Origin: [Scytonema hofmanni] UTEX 2349 | GTDB taxonomy: Bacteria > Cyanobacteriota > Cyanobacteriia > Cyanobacteriales > Nostocaceae | Direction of reading: 5' to 3' | NCBI RefSeq assembly: GCF_000582685.1 | Contig: NZ_KK073768.1 | Coordinates: 1,674,377-1,738,376 of the forward strand | DNA length: 64,000 nucleotides | Shown: piece by piece, positions 44,021 to 52,533 of the stretch | Position numbering within the stretch: the stretch's first letter is position 1 | Layout of the letters: the number at the start of each line of letters is the position of its first letter | The notes under the pieces: generated by a model | What the model was told of the DNA's origin: nothing | Seen by the model: the letters and a program-made list of their open reading frames with translations, nothing else | The model's database searches: none | Position numbers and translations under genes: made by a program

Positions 44021-45130
44021 ATGGAAATGATGATTGAAGATTTGATGGAGCAGATGATTGAAATGGGTGGCTCGGATTTACATTTATCCGCAGGTATACC
44101 TCCCTATTTTCGCATCAGTGGCAAACTTACACCCATTGGTGAGGAGTCGTTAACAGCCGACCAATGTCAAAGGCTAATTTTTAGTATGCTGAATAATACC
44201 CAGCGTAAAACCCTTGAGCAAAACTGGGAATTAGATTGCAGCTATGGAGTTAAAGGTTTAGCTCGCTTTCGTGTCAACGTTTATAAAGAGCGTGGTTCTT
44301 ACGCTGCTTGTTTGCGAGCATTAAGTTCCAAAATTCCTAACTTTGATAAATTAGGTCTGCCAGATATAGTGCGGGAAATGACAGATAAACCCAGAGGTTT
44401 AATTTTAGTAACAGGTCCTACTGGCTCAGGTAAAACCACTACCTTAGCAGCAATGATTGACTTGATTAACCGCACCAAAGCTGAACATATTTTAACTGTA
44501 GAAGACCCGATAGAATTTGTTTATGAACCAATTAAAAGCTTAGTCCACCAGCGTCAACTTGGTGAAGATACTAAAAGTTTTGCTAATGCCTTAAAAGCCG
44601 CATTGCGCGAAGATCCAGATATTGTTCTGGTAGGGGAAATGCGCGATTTAGAAACAATTTCCTTGGCTATTAGTGCGGCAGAAACAGGACACTTGGTATT
44701 TGGCACTTTGCACACCAGTTCAGCAGCACAAACTATTGACCGGGTTGTTGATGTTTTTCCACATGAAAGACAAACTCAGGTACGGGTGCAATTATCTAAC
44801 TCGCTAGTCGCTGTATTTAGCCAAACTTTAGTTCCCAGAAAAAATCCTAAACCAGGTGAGTTTGGTCGGGTGATGGCTCAAGAAATTATGATTGTTACTC
44901 CTGCTATTTCCAACTTGATTCGCGAAGGCAAAACGGCACAAATTTACTCGGCTATACAAACCGGTGGTAAGTTGGGTATGCAAACTCTAGAGAAGGTTTT
45001 AGCTGATATGTACAAAGCCGGAACTATCTCTTTTGAAGCAGCTATCTCTAAGACTTCCAAGCCGGACGAAATTCAGCGTCTCATTGGTGGTGCCCCACCA
45101 CAAGCAGCAGGAGCAGTCAAAGCGCATTAA
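44021..45130 (+). CDS. pilT: Twitching motility retraction ATPase PilT
   Basis: A 369-residue PilT/PilU-type ATPase. The N-terminus has MGGSDLHLSAGIPPYFRISG; Walker A is GPTGSGKTTTLAAMID; Walker B LREDPDIVLVGEMRDLETI; the His box is GHLVFGTLHTSSAAQTIDR. A C-terminal segment (GRVMAQEIMIVTPAISNLIREGK) is characteristic. It drives pilus depolymerisation. It follows pilB by 145 nt (with a dispersed hairpin repeat) and precedes pilC by 289 nt of tandem repeats. Confidence 0.96.
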   Translation: MEMMIEDLMEQMIEMGGSDLHLSAGIPPYFRISGKLTPIGEESLTADQCQRLIFSMLNNTQRKTLEQNWELDCSYGVKGLARFRVNVYKERGSYAACLRALSSKIPNFDKLGLPDIVREMTDKPRGLILVTGPTGSGKTTTLAAMIDLINRTKAEHILTVEDPIEFVYEPIKSLVHQRQLGEDTKSFANALKAALREDPDIVLVGEMRDLETISLAISAAETGHLVFGTLHTSSAAQTIDRVVDVFPHERQTQVRVQLSNSLVAVFSQTLVPRKNPKPGEFGRVMAQEIMIVTPAISNLIREGKTAQIYSAIQTGGKLGMQTLEKVLADMYKAGTISFEAAISKTSKPDEIQRLIGGAPPQAAGAVKAH

Positions 45131-45142
45131 TTTAACAATATT

Positions 45143-45206
45143 GGGCATGGGGCATGGGGCATGGGGCATGGGGCATGGGGCATGGGGCATGGGGCATGGG
45201 GCATGG
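45143..45206. repeat. Heptameric tandem repeat (GGGGCAT type) between pilT and pilC
   Basis: About nine GGGGCAT heptamers. Same family as the array at 38114-38192, and again followed by an opposed CCCATTG array. Confidence 0.85.
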
Positions 45207-45268
45207 AAAGAATTGTATTTATTCACGCACTTGCTTTATTGAACTTCTTTAATTCTCACTGCGAGCGT

Positions 45269-45380
45269 GCCCAATGCCCATTGCCCATTGCCCAATGCCC
45301 ATTGCCCATTGCCCATTGCCCATTGCCCAATGCCCATTGCCCATTGCCCATTGCCCATTGCCCAATGCCCATTGCCCCAT
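45269..45380. repeat. Heptameric tandem repeat (CCCATTG / CCCAATG type) before pilC
   Basis: About 15 heptamers, ending some 40 nt before the pilC start. It is opposed to the 45143-45206 array, so the mRNA could form a large imperfect hairpin between the genes. Confidence 0.85.
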
Positions 45381-45419
45381 TATCAATTATCAATTAGCAA
45401 TCCAAAATATATATAAACC

Positions 45420-46640
45420 ATGCCAAAATTTGTTGCTCGTGTTCGAGATTCTGAAGGAAAATCCCGAACAGAAAAAATTGTTGCAGAATCTATAGGGCAA
45501 GCACGTACTACTCTCAAACAGAAGGGTTTTGTAGTTCAAGAACTTAAACAAGCTCAAGGTTTTGGCAGCTTTGACTTGAATAAATTACAGACAGCAATGA
45601 CTGAGGTTTCCATTAAGGATAAAGCTGTCTTTTCCCGTCAATTTGCGGCTCTAACCAATGCGGGAGTAGCAATTGTTAGAAGTTTGGGGGTGCTATCTGA
45701 GCAATGTAGTAATCCTAAACTAAAACAATCGCTGATAGAAATTAGCGCTGATGTCCAAAACGGGATGAATCTTTCTGACTCGATGCGGAAGCATCCTCAG
45801 TGTTTTGATGGGTTGTATGTCAGTATGGTTCAAGCGGGTGAAGTTGGCGGTGTTTTAGATGATGTAATGAATCGTTTGGCGAAGTTATTAGAGGATGTTG
45901 CCCGATTACAAAACCAAATTAAATCAGCTATGTCTTATCCAATGATTGTAGGTTTTTTGGCAACTTCAATTTTTCTAGGGATGACGATTTTTCTAATCCC
46001 AGTTTTTGCCGGTATTTTTAAAAGTATAGGCACTGAATTACCTCCTTTAACACAATTCTTGATGGATTGTAGTGAAATTTTGAGAAGTTGGCGAATTTTT
46101 CTTATCTTTGGCACTGCTATCGGTGCGTCAATTGCCTATAAACAATACTACAAAACTCCTGTCGGTCGCGTAACTATCGATCGCCTTTCTCTGAAAGTGC
46201 CGTTATTTGGTGACTTGATCCAAAAATCCGCAGTTGCCCGTTTTAGCCGGACTTTTGGTGCTTTAACTCGTTCAGGTGTACCAATTCTTACTTCTTTGGA
46301 AATTGTCCGCGATACCTCAGGAAATCAAGTAATTGCTAATGCTATTGATGCAGCGCGTGTCGAAATTCAACAAGGAGGTATGATCAGCATTGCCTTGCAA
46401 AAAGAAAAAGTTTTTCCGGCTATGGCAATTCAAATGATTAGTATCGGTGAGGAAACTGGTGAGATAGATGGGATGTTGATGAAAGTTGCCGATTTTTATG
46501 AAGATGAAGTTGAGCAGTCAGTAAAAGCACTAACAAGCATTTTGGAACCAATTATGATTGTGGTTTTGGGGGGAATGGTTGGGACAATTTTGCTTGCAAT
46601 GTATCTGCCTCTGTTTAAGGTATTTGAAAAGCTGGGATAG
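45420..46640 (+). CDS. pilC: Type IV pilus inner-membrane platform protein PilC
   Basis: A 406-residue GspF/PilC protein with two homologous T2SSF domains and three main transmembrane segments (near 170, 220 and 380). Typical words are FSRQFAALTNAGVAIVRSLGVL, SYPMIVGFLATSIFLGMTIF, FSRTFGALTRSGVPILTSLEI, and the terminal IMIVVLGGMVGTILLAMYLPLF. It couples PilB/PilT motion to pilin. It is separated from pilT by 289 bp of STRR arrays, but the gene order argues for the same regulon. Confidence 0.96.
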   Translation: MPKFVARVRDSEGKSRTEKIVAESIGQARTTLKQKGFVVQELKQAQGFGSFDLNKLQTAMTEVSIKDKAVFSRQFAALTNAGVAIVRSLGVLSEQCSNPKLKQSLIEISADVQNGMNLSDSMRKHPQCFDGLYVSMVQAGEVGGVLDDVMNRLAKLLEDVARLQNQIKSAMSYPMIVGFLATSIFLGMTIFLIPVFAGIFKSIGTELPPLTQFLMDCSEILRSWRIFLIFGTAIGASIAYKQYYKTPVGRVTIDRLSLKVPLFGDLIQKSAVARFSRTFGALTRSGVPILTSLEIVRDTSGNQVIANAIDAARVEIQQGGMISIALQKEKVFPAMAIQMISIGEETGEIDGMLMKVADFYEDEVEQSVKALTSILEPIMIVVLGGMVGTILLAMYLPLFKVFEKLG

Positions 46641-46685
46641 ACGATTAAAAGTTGTACCAATTTATGTGAGGTTGCGCTTTATTGC

Positions 46686-46706
46686 CCACAGGCTGGAAGC
46701 CTGTGG
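46686..46706. terminator. Hairpin repeat downstream of pilC
   Basis: CCACAGGCT (46686-46694) pairs with AGCCTGTGG (46698-46706) around GGA, 46 nt after the pilC stop codon. It looks like a dispersed repeat, with terminator potential but no U run. Confidence 0.5.
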
Positions 46707-46832
46707 CTAAACGAACAAGGAACACCTGCGTGGGCTAAATTAGAGGCAACTTCATATATAAATGGTATTAGGAATTGTAGAGACGTTATAAAAGAAACGT
46801 CTTTAATTAAGTAATTTATTAAATTATATTTA

Positions 46833-47384
46833 ATGCAAAAATCTTATTACGAGACTAGCTTGGCTGAATATAGTAATTCCTTGTCAGCGATCGCACTCCT
46901 GAAGCAACATCGACCATATTTGGAAATGATTCCCAGTTTACGCCGTCCAGATGAAAGCGTTATCACTATTCCTCTGCCAATTGTCCGTCTTTGCAACACC
47001 TCAGCAGAAAAAACGACTATTTGTCTAGCTTGTGATGTGGCAATTTTAATGTGTGACCCTGAGTGGAAAATCAAAACCGACGTGGAAATTTTAGTTTTTA
47101 TTCATCGTCCCCACGAAGATTTTTCTGAGTTATTAGGACGTTGGCGACAAACTCAAATTTACCTAGATAAAGAATATCAGTGGCTCATGCCTCCCTGCTA
47201 CAATCATATTTTGAATGATGGAATAAATAGTATATATCCCTTGTTTGTAGTGTTTGCAGAAACACCAGAACGCATTAAGCGCGGTCTTGTCGGCGCATGT
47301 CTGCCATTTATAATTCAAACACCAGAATCACTGCCTGAGGAAAATATGTTAGAAGTTTTCTCTCCAGAAAGTCCACCCTGTTAA
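46833..47384 (+). CDS. Protein of unknown function
   Basis: A 183-residue cytoplasmic protein with no signal or membrane segment. Recognisable words include LKQHRPYLEMIPSLRRPDES, ICLACDVAILMCDPEWK, and FVVFAETPERIKRGLVGACL. Several Cys residues occur, but not in a metal-binding pattern. It ends with an acidic/Pro tail (EVFSPESPPC). I do not recognise a family. Spacer repeats lie on both sides. Confidence 0.7.
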   Translation: MQKSYYETSLAEYSNSLSAIALLKQHRPYLEMIPSLRRPDESVITIPLPIVRLCNTSAEKTTICLACDVAILMCDPEWKIKTDVEILVFIHRPHEDFSELLGRWRQTQIYLDKEYQWLMPPCYNHILNDGINSIYPLFVVFAETPERIKRGLVGACLPFIIQTPESLPEENMLEVFSPESPPC

Positions 47385-47469
47385 AAAAGGTAAAAGAAAG
47401 AGAAAAATATTCTTTCTTTTGCCTTTTACCTTGTGCGATCGCACTATGCCTATGTGTGATCGCATATCT

Positions 47470-47740
47470 CGTAGGTTGGGTGGAGCAAAGCGCAACCCAA
47501 CAAACATTCACAACCATTTTCACTTCCTAAATTTACCTGATTAACTTTTCATGTCCACAAATTGCTTGTATTGATTTTGATTATCTATTGGTGTTGGGTT
47601 ACACTGCGTTCCACCCAACCTACTAACTACTAACCTAATGTGTTCCACTGGTGTTGGGTTACACTGCGTTCCACCCAACCTACTAACCTAATGTGTTCCA
47701 CTGGTGTTGGGTTACACTGCGTTTCACCCAACCTACAATA
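47470..47740. repeat. Tandem and inverted GTTGGGTT repeats
   Basis: GTGTTGGGTTACACTGCGTT is followed by CCACCCAACCTAC in three tandem copies starting near 47591, 47651 and 47704 (60- and 53-bp spacing). An inverted copy (GTAGGTTGGGTGGAGC) lies at about 47472. Copies and inverts can fold together. A related copy sits inside the MITE at 62731-62876. Confidence 0.8.
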
Positions 47741-47749
47741 TGAAAATTA

Positions 47750-48056
47750 TTATTCATTGCCCACATCATCGGGAAATTTTAACTCTACTCCCGCACCCCA
47801 ATCAATTTCATAAATCCCCTGCTTGACATAACGATGAAAACTTGAATAGTGCCAAGATGAAGGTATATTCACATATCCATGCCGCACCGGGTTGTAATGA
47901 ATATAATCTACATGTTTGTTAAAATCATATTCATCTCTAATTTGATGCTCCCAAAAGCGACGTTGCCAAACTGCTTGCTCTTTCTTATGTTGGCGTGATG
48001 CAGATATTTCTCCTTTGTATCGAGCATGGCAATGGCGTGTAAAATTATTTTTGATT
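47750..48056 (-). pseudogene. REP-associated tyrosine transposase (RAYT, Y1 Tnp-like) C-terminal fragment
   Basis: On the minus strand the frame ending at 47750 reads NNFTRHCHARYKGEISAS, WQRRFWEHQIRDEYDF, NKHVDYIHYNPVRHGYV and SSWHYSSFHRYVKQGIYEID. WQRRFWEHQIRDE and the HYNPVRHG box are hallmark words of IS200-like/RAYT transposases. About 100 codons remain; the catalytic N-terminal part (HUH) is gone, cut at a palindromic MITE (48057-48135). Confidence 0.8.
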
Positions 48057-48135
48057 ACTCCCTTCCTGTCAGAAGACTCCCTAAACTGTAAGATAGTAAC
48101 TTACAATTTAAGGAATCTTCTGGCAGGAAGGGAGT
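48057..48135. mobile_element. Palindromic fold-back MITE
   Basis: A 79-bp palindrome. ACTCCCTTCCTGTCAGAAGA (48057-48076) is inverted at 48116-48135, and the pairing extends to 24 bp with 2 mismatches; an inner arm (TAAACTGTAAG) pairs with CTTACAATTTA. It truncates the RAYT fragment. It is in the same RAYT vicinity expected for REP-like hairpins. Confidence 0.75.
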
Positions 48136-48144
48136 AAGACTAAT

Positions 48145-48239
48145 AAAAACATCGTAACCTTCGTAAAGACGTTCCGGCGGAACGTCTCTACTAAAACATC
48201 GTAACCTTCGTAAAGACGTTCCGGCGGAACGTCTCTACA
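48145..48239. repeat. Tandem duplicated GTAAAGACGTTCCG repeat
   Basis: Two copies of AAAACATCGTAACCTTCG plus the GTAAAGACGTTCCGGCGG palindrome lie head to tail, about 48 bp apart. It is near the tyrA 3' end and may serve as terminator. Confidence 0.8.
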
Positions 48240-48291
48240 ATATATATAATTTGCCGGAGATGATATTACACTTTGCTAACCCACCCTACGG

Positions 48292-49131
48292 TTATTCCAT
48301 AAAATCAGGTCGCGCTTTGTGATTTAACTTCAGCTTTTCTTCTAGGGTTGTCCAATCTTCTTGCTCAATTATGTTAATTAAATCGTCAATTTTGTGGCGA
48401 TATTGTTGTAGGGAATTGAGCAATGCTTCACGATTAAATCGTGCCATCATTAAGCCTAATTCAGGATTTCCGCCACCGACGCGACTTGTATCTCTAAAGC
48501 CGGAACTTGCAAATTTTTTCGCTAATTCTAATACCTCTGAGTCAGTTTCACTCATGCAAGTAGCAATCAACGAACCACTAACCATGACTGGTAAATGAGA
48601 AATCCAACTAACAGCGCGGTCATGTTGTTCTGGCTGACAATGGTAGATATTTGCCCCAAGCGATCGCACAATTTTCTCCACAACTTCAACTGCATAAGTT
48701 GGTGTTTTCGATATCGGTGTTAACACATAAGGCTTGTTGACAAATAAATTACTTTCTCGCGCTTCTATTCCATTATCTGTGTTTCCTGCCATTGGATGAC
48801 CGCCAATAAAGTTATCCCAAAGTGGAGAAAGCGCTTTAACTATCGGTGCTTTCACCGAACCAACATCAGTAACAATTGTAGAAGGCGACAAATAAGCGAT
48901 TAATTCCTCAAATTTGGGAACAATAAGCGCTAGAGGTGTGCAAATAAATACCACATCTGCTGCTGAGAGGAGGCTCAAGTCAACTGAAGCTTCGGAAACG
49001 CTACCGAGGGCGATCGCTTTAGAACAAGTCGATTCACGACGGCTGACTCCTAAAACATGATGTCCTTGCGATCGCAAATCCCAACCCAAAGAGCCACCGA
49101 TCAGTCCCAATCCTAAAATACCAATTTTCAT
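48292..49131 (-). CDS. tyrA: Prephenate/arogenate dehydrogenase
   Basis: A 279-residue dehydrogenase for tyrosine synthesis. The N-terminal Rossmann motif is GILGLGLIGGSLGWDL; the next words are VSRRES (an NADP-type basic pair), VFICTPLALI, VTDVGSVKAPI and GGHPMAGNTDNGIEA, where the HPMAG histidine is catalytic. SWISHLPVMVSG and FRDTSRVGGGNPELG belong to the helical dimerisation half. Cyanobacterial TyrA enzymes usually prefer arogenate and NADP. It stands alone on the minus strand. Confidence 0.94.
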   Translation of the reverse strand: MKIGILGLGLIGGSLGWDLRSQGHHVLGVSRRESTCSKAIALGSVSEASVDLSLLSAADVVFICTPLALIVPKFEELIAYLSPSTIVTDVGSVKAPIVKALSPLWDNFIGGHPMAGNTDNGIEARESNLFVNKPYVLTPISKTPTYAVEVVEKIVRSLGANIYHCQPEQHDRAVSWISHLPVMVSGSLIATCMSETDSEVLELAKKFASSGFRDTSRVGGGNPELGLMMARFNREALLNSLQQYRHKIDDLINIIEQEDWTTLEEKLKLNHKARPDFME

Positions 49132-49207
49132 CTGTGATTTTCACATTGCTTTTACATAATTTCTACATATACCAACTATTAGCGTTGGCATTCGAGGGGT
49201 GACATTC

Positions 49208-50764
49208 ATGACTGTAGAGGAATTACTGGAAAAATACGCTTTCGGAGTCATAAACTTTAGTGGGGTTGACCTTTCGGAAGCGAATCTGAGTGGTATCAAA
49301 CTCAGTGGGGCAAATTTCACCGAAGCTAACTTAAGTGTAGCTAATCTCAGTGGTGCAAATCTCAGTGAAGCAAATTTAAGCTATGCCAAGCTGAATGTAG
49401 CAAGATTGAGTGGTGTTAATCTCAGCGATGCCATCTTAAACGGCGCCTGTCTCAACGTCGCAAATTTAATTCGCGCTGATCTCAGTCGCGCTCAACTTAG
49501 GTTGGCAACGCTGATTCGCACCGAGTTAATTCGCGCTAATCTCAGTCACGCTGACCTTTCGGAAGCAAACCTCAGCAGCGCCGATTTACGAGAAGCGACA
49601 CTGCGTCACACTGTACTTTGTCGTGCTAATTTGAGTGAGGCGAACTTGAGAGGTGCTTTTTTGACCCAAGCCAATTGTGAGCAAGCTAATTTCAATGCCA
49701 CTGACCTTAGTCGTACCGATCTAACCAGTGCAAATTTCCGAGAAGCCGAATTCAAACAGGCGAATCTGAAAGCTGCTAACCTAAAAGGAGCTAACTTAAG
49801 TGGTGCGAATCTGCGATGGGCAGATTTAAGCGGTGCGAATCTGCGATGGGCAGATTTAAGCGAGGCAAAATTGAGTGGAGCAAACTTAATTGGCGCAGAC
49901 TTGAGCAATGCTAATTTAACCAACGCGAGTTTGGTACACGCCGATTTATCAGAAGCTAAATTAATTAAGGCAGAATGGGTAGGTGCAGATTTAACGGGAG
50001 CGACTTTAACCGGGGCAAAACTTTATGCTACTTCACGATTTGGTTTAAAAACCGAAGGTATAACTTGCGAATGGGTTGATTTGAGTCCGACAGGCGATCG
50101 CTCAATTATCCAAAATTTTACCTCTGTTGACTCATCAGACTTTTTTAACGAAACTCCGCCGACAATCCGGATTATCGTAGATGCGACTCTAGAATCAGAA
50201 GCACATTTTGCCCTTGCTGGCGCTTATTATCAAATAGCCCAGCAATATAGGCAACTCAGACAACCCCCCAGTATAGAAATCGGACGACGCCGGACTGTTT
50301 TTACTTTTCGAGTAGATAGCGACGAAGCTTTATTTCCCACAGCTTACATTGCTATTCTACCTTTTAAAGATGCCGCAACTACCCAAAGAAATATTCATGC
50401 AGCTGTAGAAATAATTAATTGTGAAGATATTTCTGCCAGAGAAAATAAGAGCGATCGCACCAAGCAATTATCTGCTTTGATAGAAGAAGCTAGAAATAAT
50501 GCCGATGTAATTAGACAAATGCAAAAAAATCTAGAAATAGCAGCTAAATTAAACTTCTTCCAAGCACCTACCCAAACTATATTAACAAATTCCAGCGCTC
50601 ACACTTTCATTGTCCATGACCACCCCAATTTTGGCAAAAAATTTATTAATCGTGGAGCAACTAATGGTTCATATAATGAGAACTCCAATACATCTGTCAA
50701 TGTTATACTACCTTCGGTAAACACAATTGTAGATTTTGTTAAAGGATTTCATTATATTGGATAG
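49208..50764 (+). CDS. Pentapeptide-repeat protein with C-terminal domain of unknown function
   Basis: A 518-residue protein. Residues about 15-270 are roughly 50 pentapeptide units (A(N/D)LSx, for example ANLSGANLSEANLSY) forming a right-handed beta-helix. The remaining 240 residues contain a non-repeat domain (PPTIRIIVDATLESEAHFAL, GRRRTVFTFRVDSD, then a helical stretch SALIEEARNNADVIRQMQK) that I cannot assign. An upstream GTG at 49199 is possible, but the ATG at 49208 has a GAGG ribosome site at good distance. No signal or membrane segment is seen. Confidence 0.85.
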   Translation: MTVEELLEKYAFGVINFSGVDLSEANLSGIKLSGANFTEANLSVANLSGANLSEANLSYAKLNVARLSGVNLSDAILNGACLNVANLIRADLSRAQLRLATLIRTELIRANLSHADLSEANLSSADLREATLRHTVLCRANLSEANLRGAFLTQANCEQANFNATDLSRTDLTSANFREAEFKQANLKAANLKGANLSGANLRWADLSGANLRWADLSEAKLSGANLIGADLSNANLTNASLVHADLSEAKLIKAEWVGADLTGATLTGAKLYATSRFGLKTEGITCEWVDLSPTGDRSIIQNFTSVDSSDFFNETPPTIRIIVDATLESEAHFALAGAYYQIAQQYRQLRQPPSIEIGRRRTVFTFRVDSDEALFPTAYIAILPFKDAATTQRNIHAAVEIINCEDISARENKSDRTKQLSALIEEARNNADVIRQMQKNLEIAAKLNFFQAPTQTILTNSSAHTFIVHDHPNFGKKFINRGATNGSYNENSNTSVNVILPSVNTIVDFVKGFHYIG

Positions 50765-50799
50765 TGGATGGTGGTTAGTGGATAGTGGATAACTGTTGA

Positions 50800-50920
50800 C
50801 TGTTAACCGTCAACAAACAACCAACAACCATCAACCAACAACTATCAACCAACAACCATCAACCAACAACTATCAACCAACAACTATCAACCAACAACTA
50901 TCAACCATCAACTAACAACT
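50800..50920. repeat. Tandem repeat (CAACCAACAACTAT type)
   Basis: A 14-bp unit, two heptamers CAACCAA and CAACTAT, repeated about eight times with variation, ending at the ribosome site of the next gene. Same STRR style as in the dnaK and pil regions. Confidence 0.85.
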
Positions 50921-50936
50921 TTAAGGAGAATCAAAA

Positions 50937-51530
50937 ATGCGCGATGGCTTTAATAAAATGATGGGTCGGACTCGCTATGTAGTCTGTCGCCTATTTATAC
51001 ATTTAGCAGGATCTGAAGTAGCACCCATTTTAGGAGTATTAAATCGGGGCGCGCGACAAGGAATTGATGCTGATGGCGATGTAGAAGTTTTAGGAGAAGG
51101 GTTAGTAGAACTCTGCCAAACTCTACTGCAATACGATGAATATTGGACTTCTGCGGCGAATGAAGGAGATGTATTTTGGAGTGAAGGTGAGGCAGGAGAT
51201 TATGTAAATGAATTATTTACCGACTCTGCTGAACGTTACCTCAGTGAACCAGATTTTACTTCTAACTCCGGGGTGAATGTACCTTTATCTATACCTGTGA
51301 CACGCAATGTAATTGTGATGATTACATTTGCTTATGAAGGAGAAGTGCCAGAATTGGAAAGCGACCTTTCTAACATTGCGGCGTTAAAAGATGGATTGAA
51401 AGCGATTATAAACTTGCACTACAAACATAAACTAAGAGCAGTCCAGGTGCATTTTTCGCCAGCGCAGTTAGGTGATGAACTAAGCAACGATCAGTTGTTG
51501 CAATATTACCCAGAATTGATTCCTTTGTAA
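50937..51530 (+). CDS. DUF1517-like protein
   Basis: A 197-residue protein. MGRTRYVVCRLFIHLAGSEVAPIL is followed by LVELCQTLLQYDEYW and SIPVTRNVIVMITFAYEGEVP, an arrangement I associate with cyanobacterial DUF1517 proteins (usually larger, with an N-terminal membrane part that is absent here). The C-terminus ends AVQVHFSPAQLGDELSNDQLLQYYPEL. A GGAG ribosome site precedes the ATG. The role is unknown. It is preceded by a tandem-repeat spacer and followed by the lipoprotein gene, same strand. Confidence 0.65.
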   Translation: MRDGFNKMMGRTRYVVCRLFIHLAGSEVAPILGVLNRGARQGIDADGDVEVLGEGLVELCQTLLQYDEYWTSAANEGDVFWSEGEAGDYVNELFTDSAERYLSEPDFTSNSGVNVPLSIPVTRNVIVMITFAYEGEVPELESDLSNIAALKDGLKAIINLHYKHKLRAVQVHFSPAQLGDELSNDQLLQYYPELIPL

Positions 51531-51601
51531 CTTGGTAGGGTAGTCCCTACTTACAGCCCGAATGAATAACTTGTTAAACTCGGAGATAGGATAATAGTCA
51601 A

Positions 51602-52486
51602 ATGTTAAAGACGATAATGCGTAAATTTACAGCCGTTTTTTTAGCACTGAGTTTGTGCTTGACAACTGTAGGCTGCGGCGGCAATTCAAACCAAGCTACT
51701 ACTCCTCAAGCTAAGAATGCTAGCCAAACCTCAACTAACACAAAGCTGAGTGATGGTCAGTATGATGTGCAACAAGCTACGTTCGATGATAGCAATGGGG
51801 AGTATACACTATTTTTATTTAATGCTACCCCCCCAAATTTTAAATCGCAAAACCTGCAAATGGCACGGCTTACCGATGATGAAATTAAGCAAGGTAAGAA
51901 AAGTTATCTAAAGGTAGAAAATGGTCAGCCTGCCTTATATTTGACACCAGATTTCAAAATTGAATATGTCCACAATGTCACCGAAAATAAAATAAACCCC
52001 CAAACCGGACAACAGGAAACAGTTGTAGTCAAACAACAAAATAGTTTTTGGGCGCCGTTTGCTGGATCTGTGGCTGGTAGCATAGCAGGACAGGCGATCG
52101 GTAGTTTGCTATTTAGACCTCAGCATTATGTCCCCCCAGCTTATCAGCCAGGAGGGGTGCTCACAGGCTACGGTGGCTATGGTAGCAGCTACGGTGAAGC
52201 TGTTAGTAATTACCGAACTCGTTACAATGCGCCACCCGCAGTCGAGAGAAACCGCACTGCTTTCCGCACTACAGGGACGATTAGAAATTCATATCCGGGT
52301 AGTTCTAATGTACGTACTACACCGCGTCCTTCCACAGGTAACAGTCGCGCTACTGGTTCAGGTTATGGCGGCAGTACTTTAACACCTTCTGGCAGATCCA
52401 GCACCACCAGACGCAATTCTGGTAGTGGTTTTGGTAGTGGTGGGCGTTCTCCTAGCCGCTCGTTTGGTTCTAGTAGAAGACGTTAA
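51602..52486 (+). CDS. Putative lipoprotein with Gly/Ser/Arg-rich C-terminus
   Basis: A 294-residue protein. The N-terminus MLKTIMRKFTAVFLALSLC is followed by LTTVGCGGN, a lipobox-like site. Residues 30-140 form a compact domain (SDGQYDVQQATFDDSNGEYTLF; GQQETVVVKQQNSFW). A hydrophobic Gly-rich stretch (FAGSVAGSIAGQAIGSLLF) resembles a glycine-zipper. The last 100 residues are Tyr/Gly/Ser then Arg/Ser rich (SRSFGSSRRR). Surface or periplasmic location is inferred. Confidence 0.75.
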   Translation: MLKTIMRKFTAVFLALSLCLTTVGCGGNSNQATTPQAKNASQTSTNTKLSDGQYDVQQATFDDSNGEYTLFLFNATPPNFKSQNLQMARLTDDEIKQGKKSYLKVENGQPALYLTPDFKIEYVHNVTENKINPQTGQQETVVVKQQNSFWAPFAGSVAGSIAGQAIGSLLFRPQHYVPPAYQPGGVLTGYGGYGSSYGEAVSNYRTRYNAPPAVERNRTAFRTTGTIRNSYPGSSNVRTTPRPSTGNSRATGSGYGGSTLTPSGRSSTTRRNSGSGFGSGGRSPSRSFGSSRRR

Positions 52487-52498
52487 TAATTGCTAACC

Positions 52499-52527
52499 GT
52501 AAAGACGTTCCGGTGGAACGTCTCTAC
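52499..52527. repeat. GTAAAGACGTTCCG palindromic dispersed repeat
   Basis: GTAAAGACGTTCCGGTGG faces AACGTCTCTAC; copy between convergent genes, 7 nt before the DAHP synthase stop codon. It may work as a bidirectional terminator. Confidence 0.75.
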
Positions 52528-52533
52528 AAGTTT

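Noticed and set aside
45161..45495. Similar ORFs in the pilT-pilC spacer
   Set aside because: Same heptamer artefact as at dnaK.
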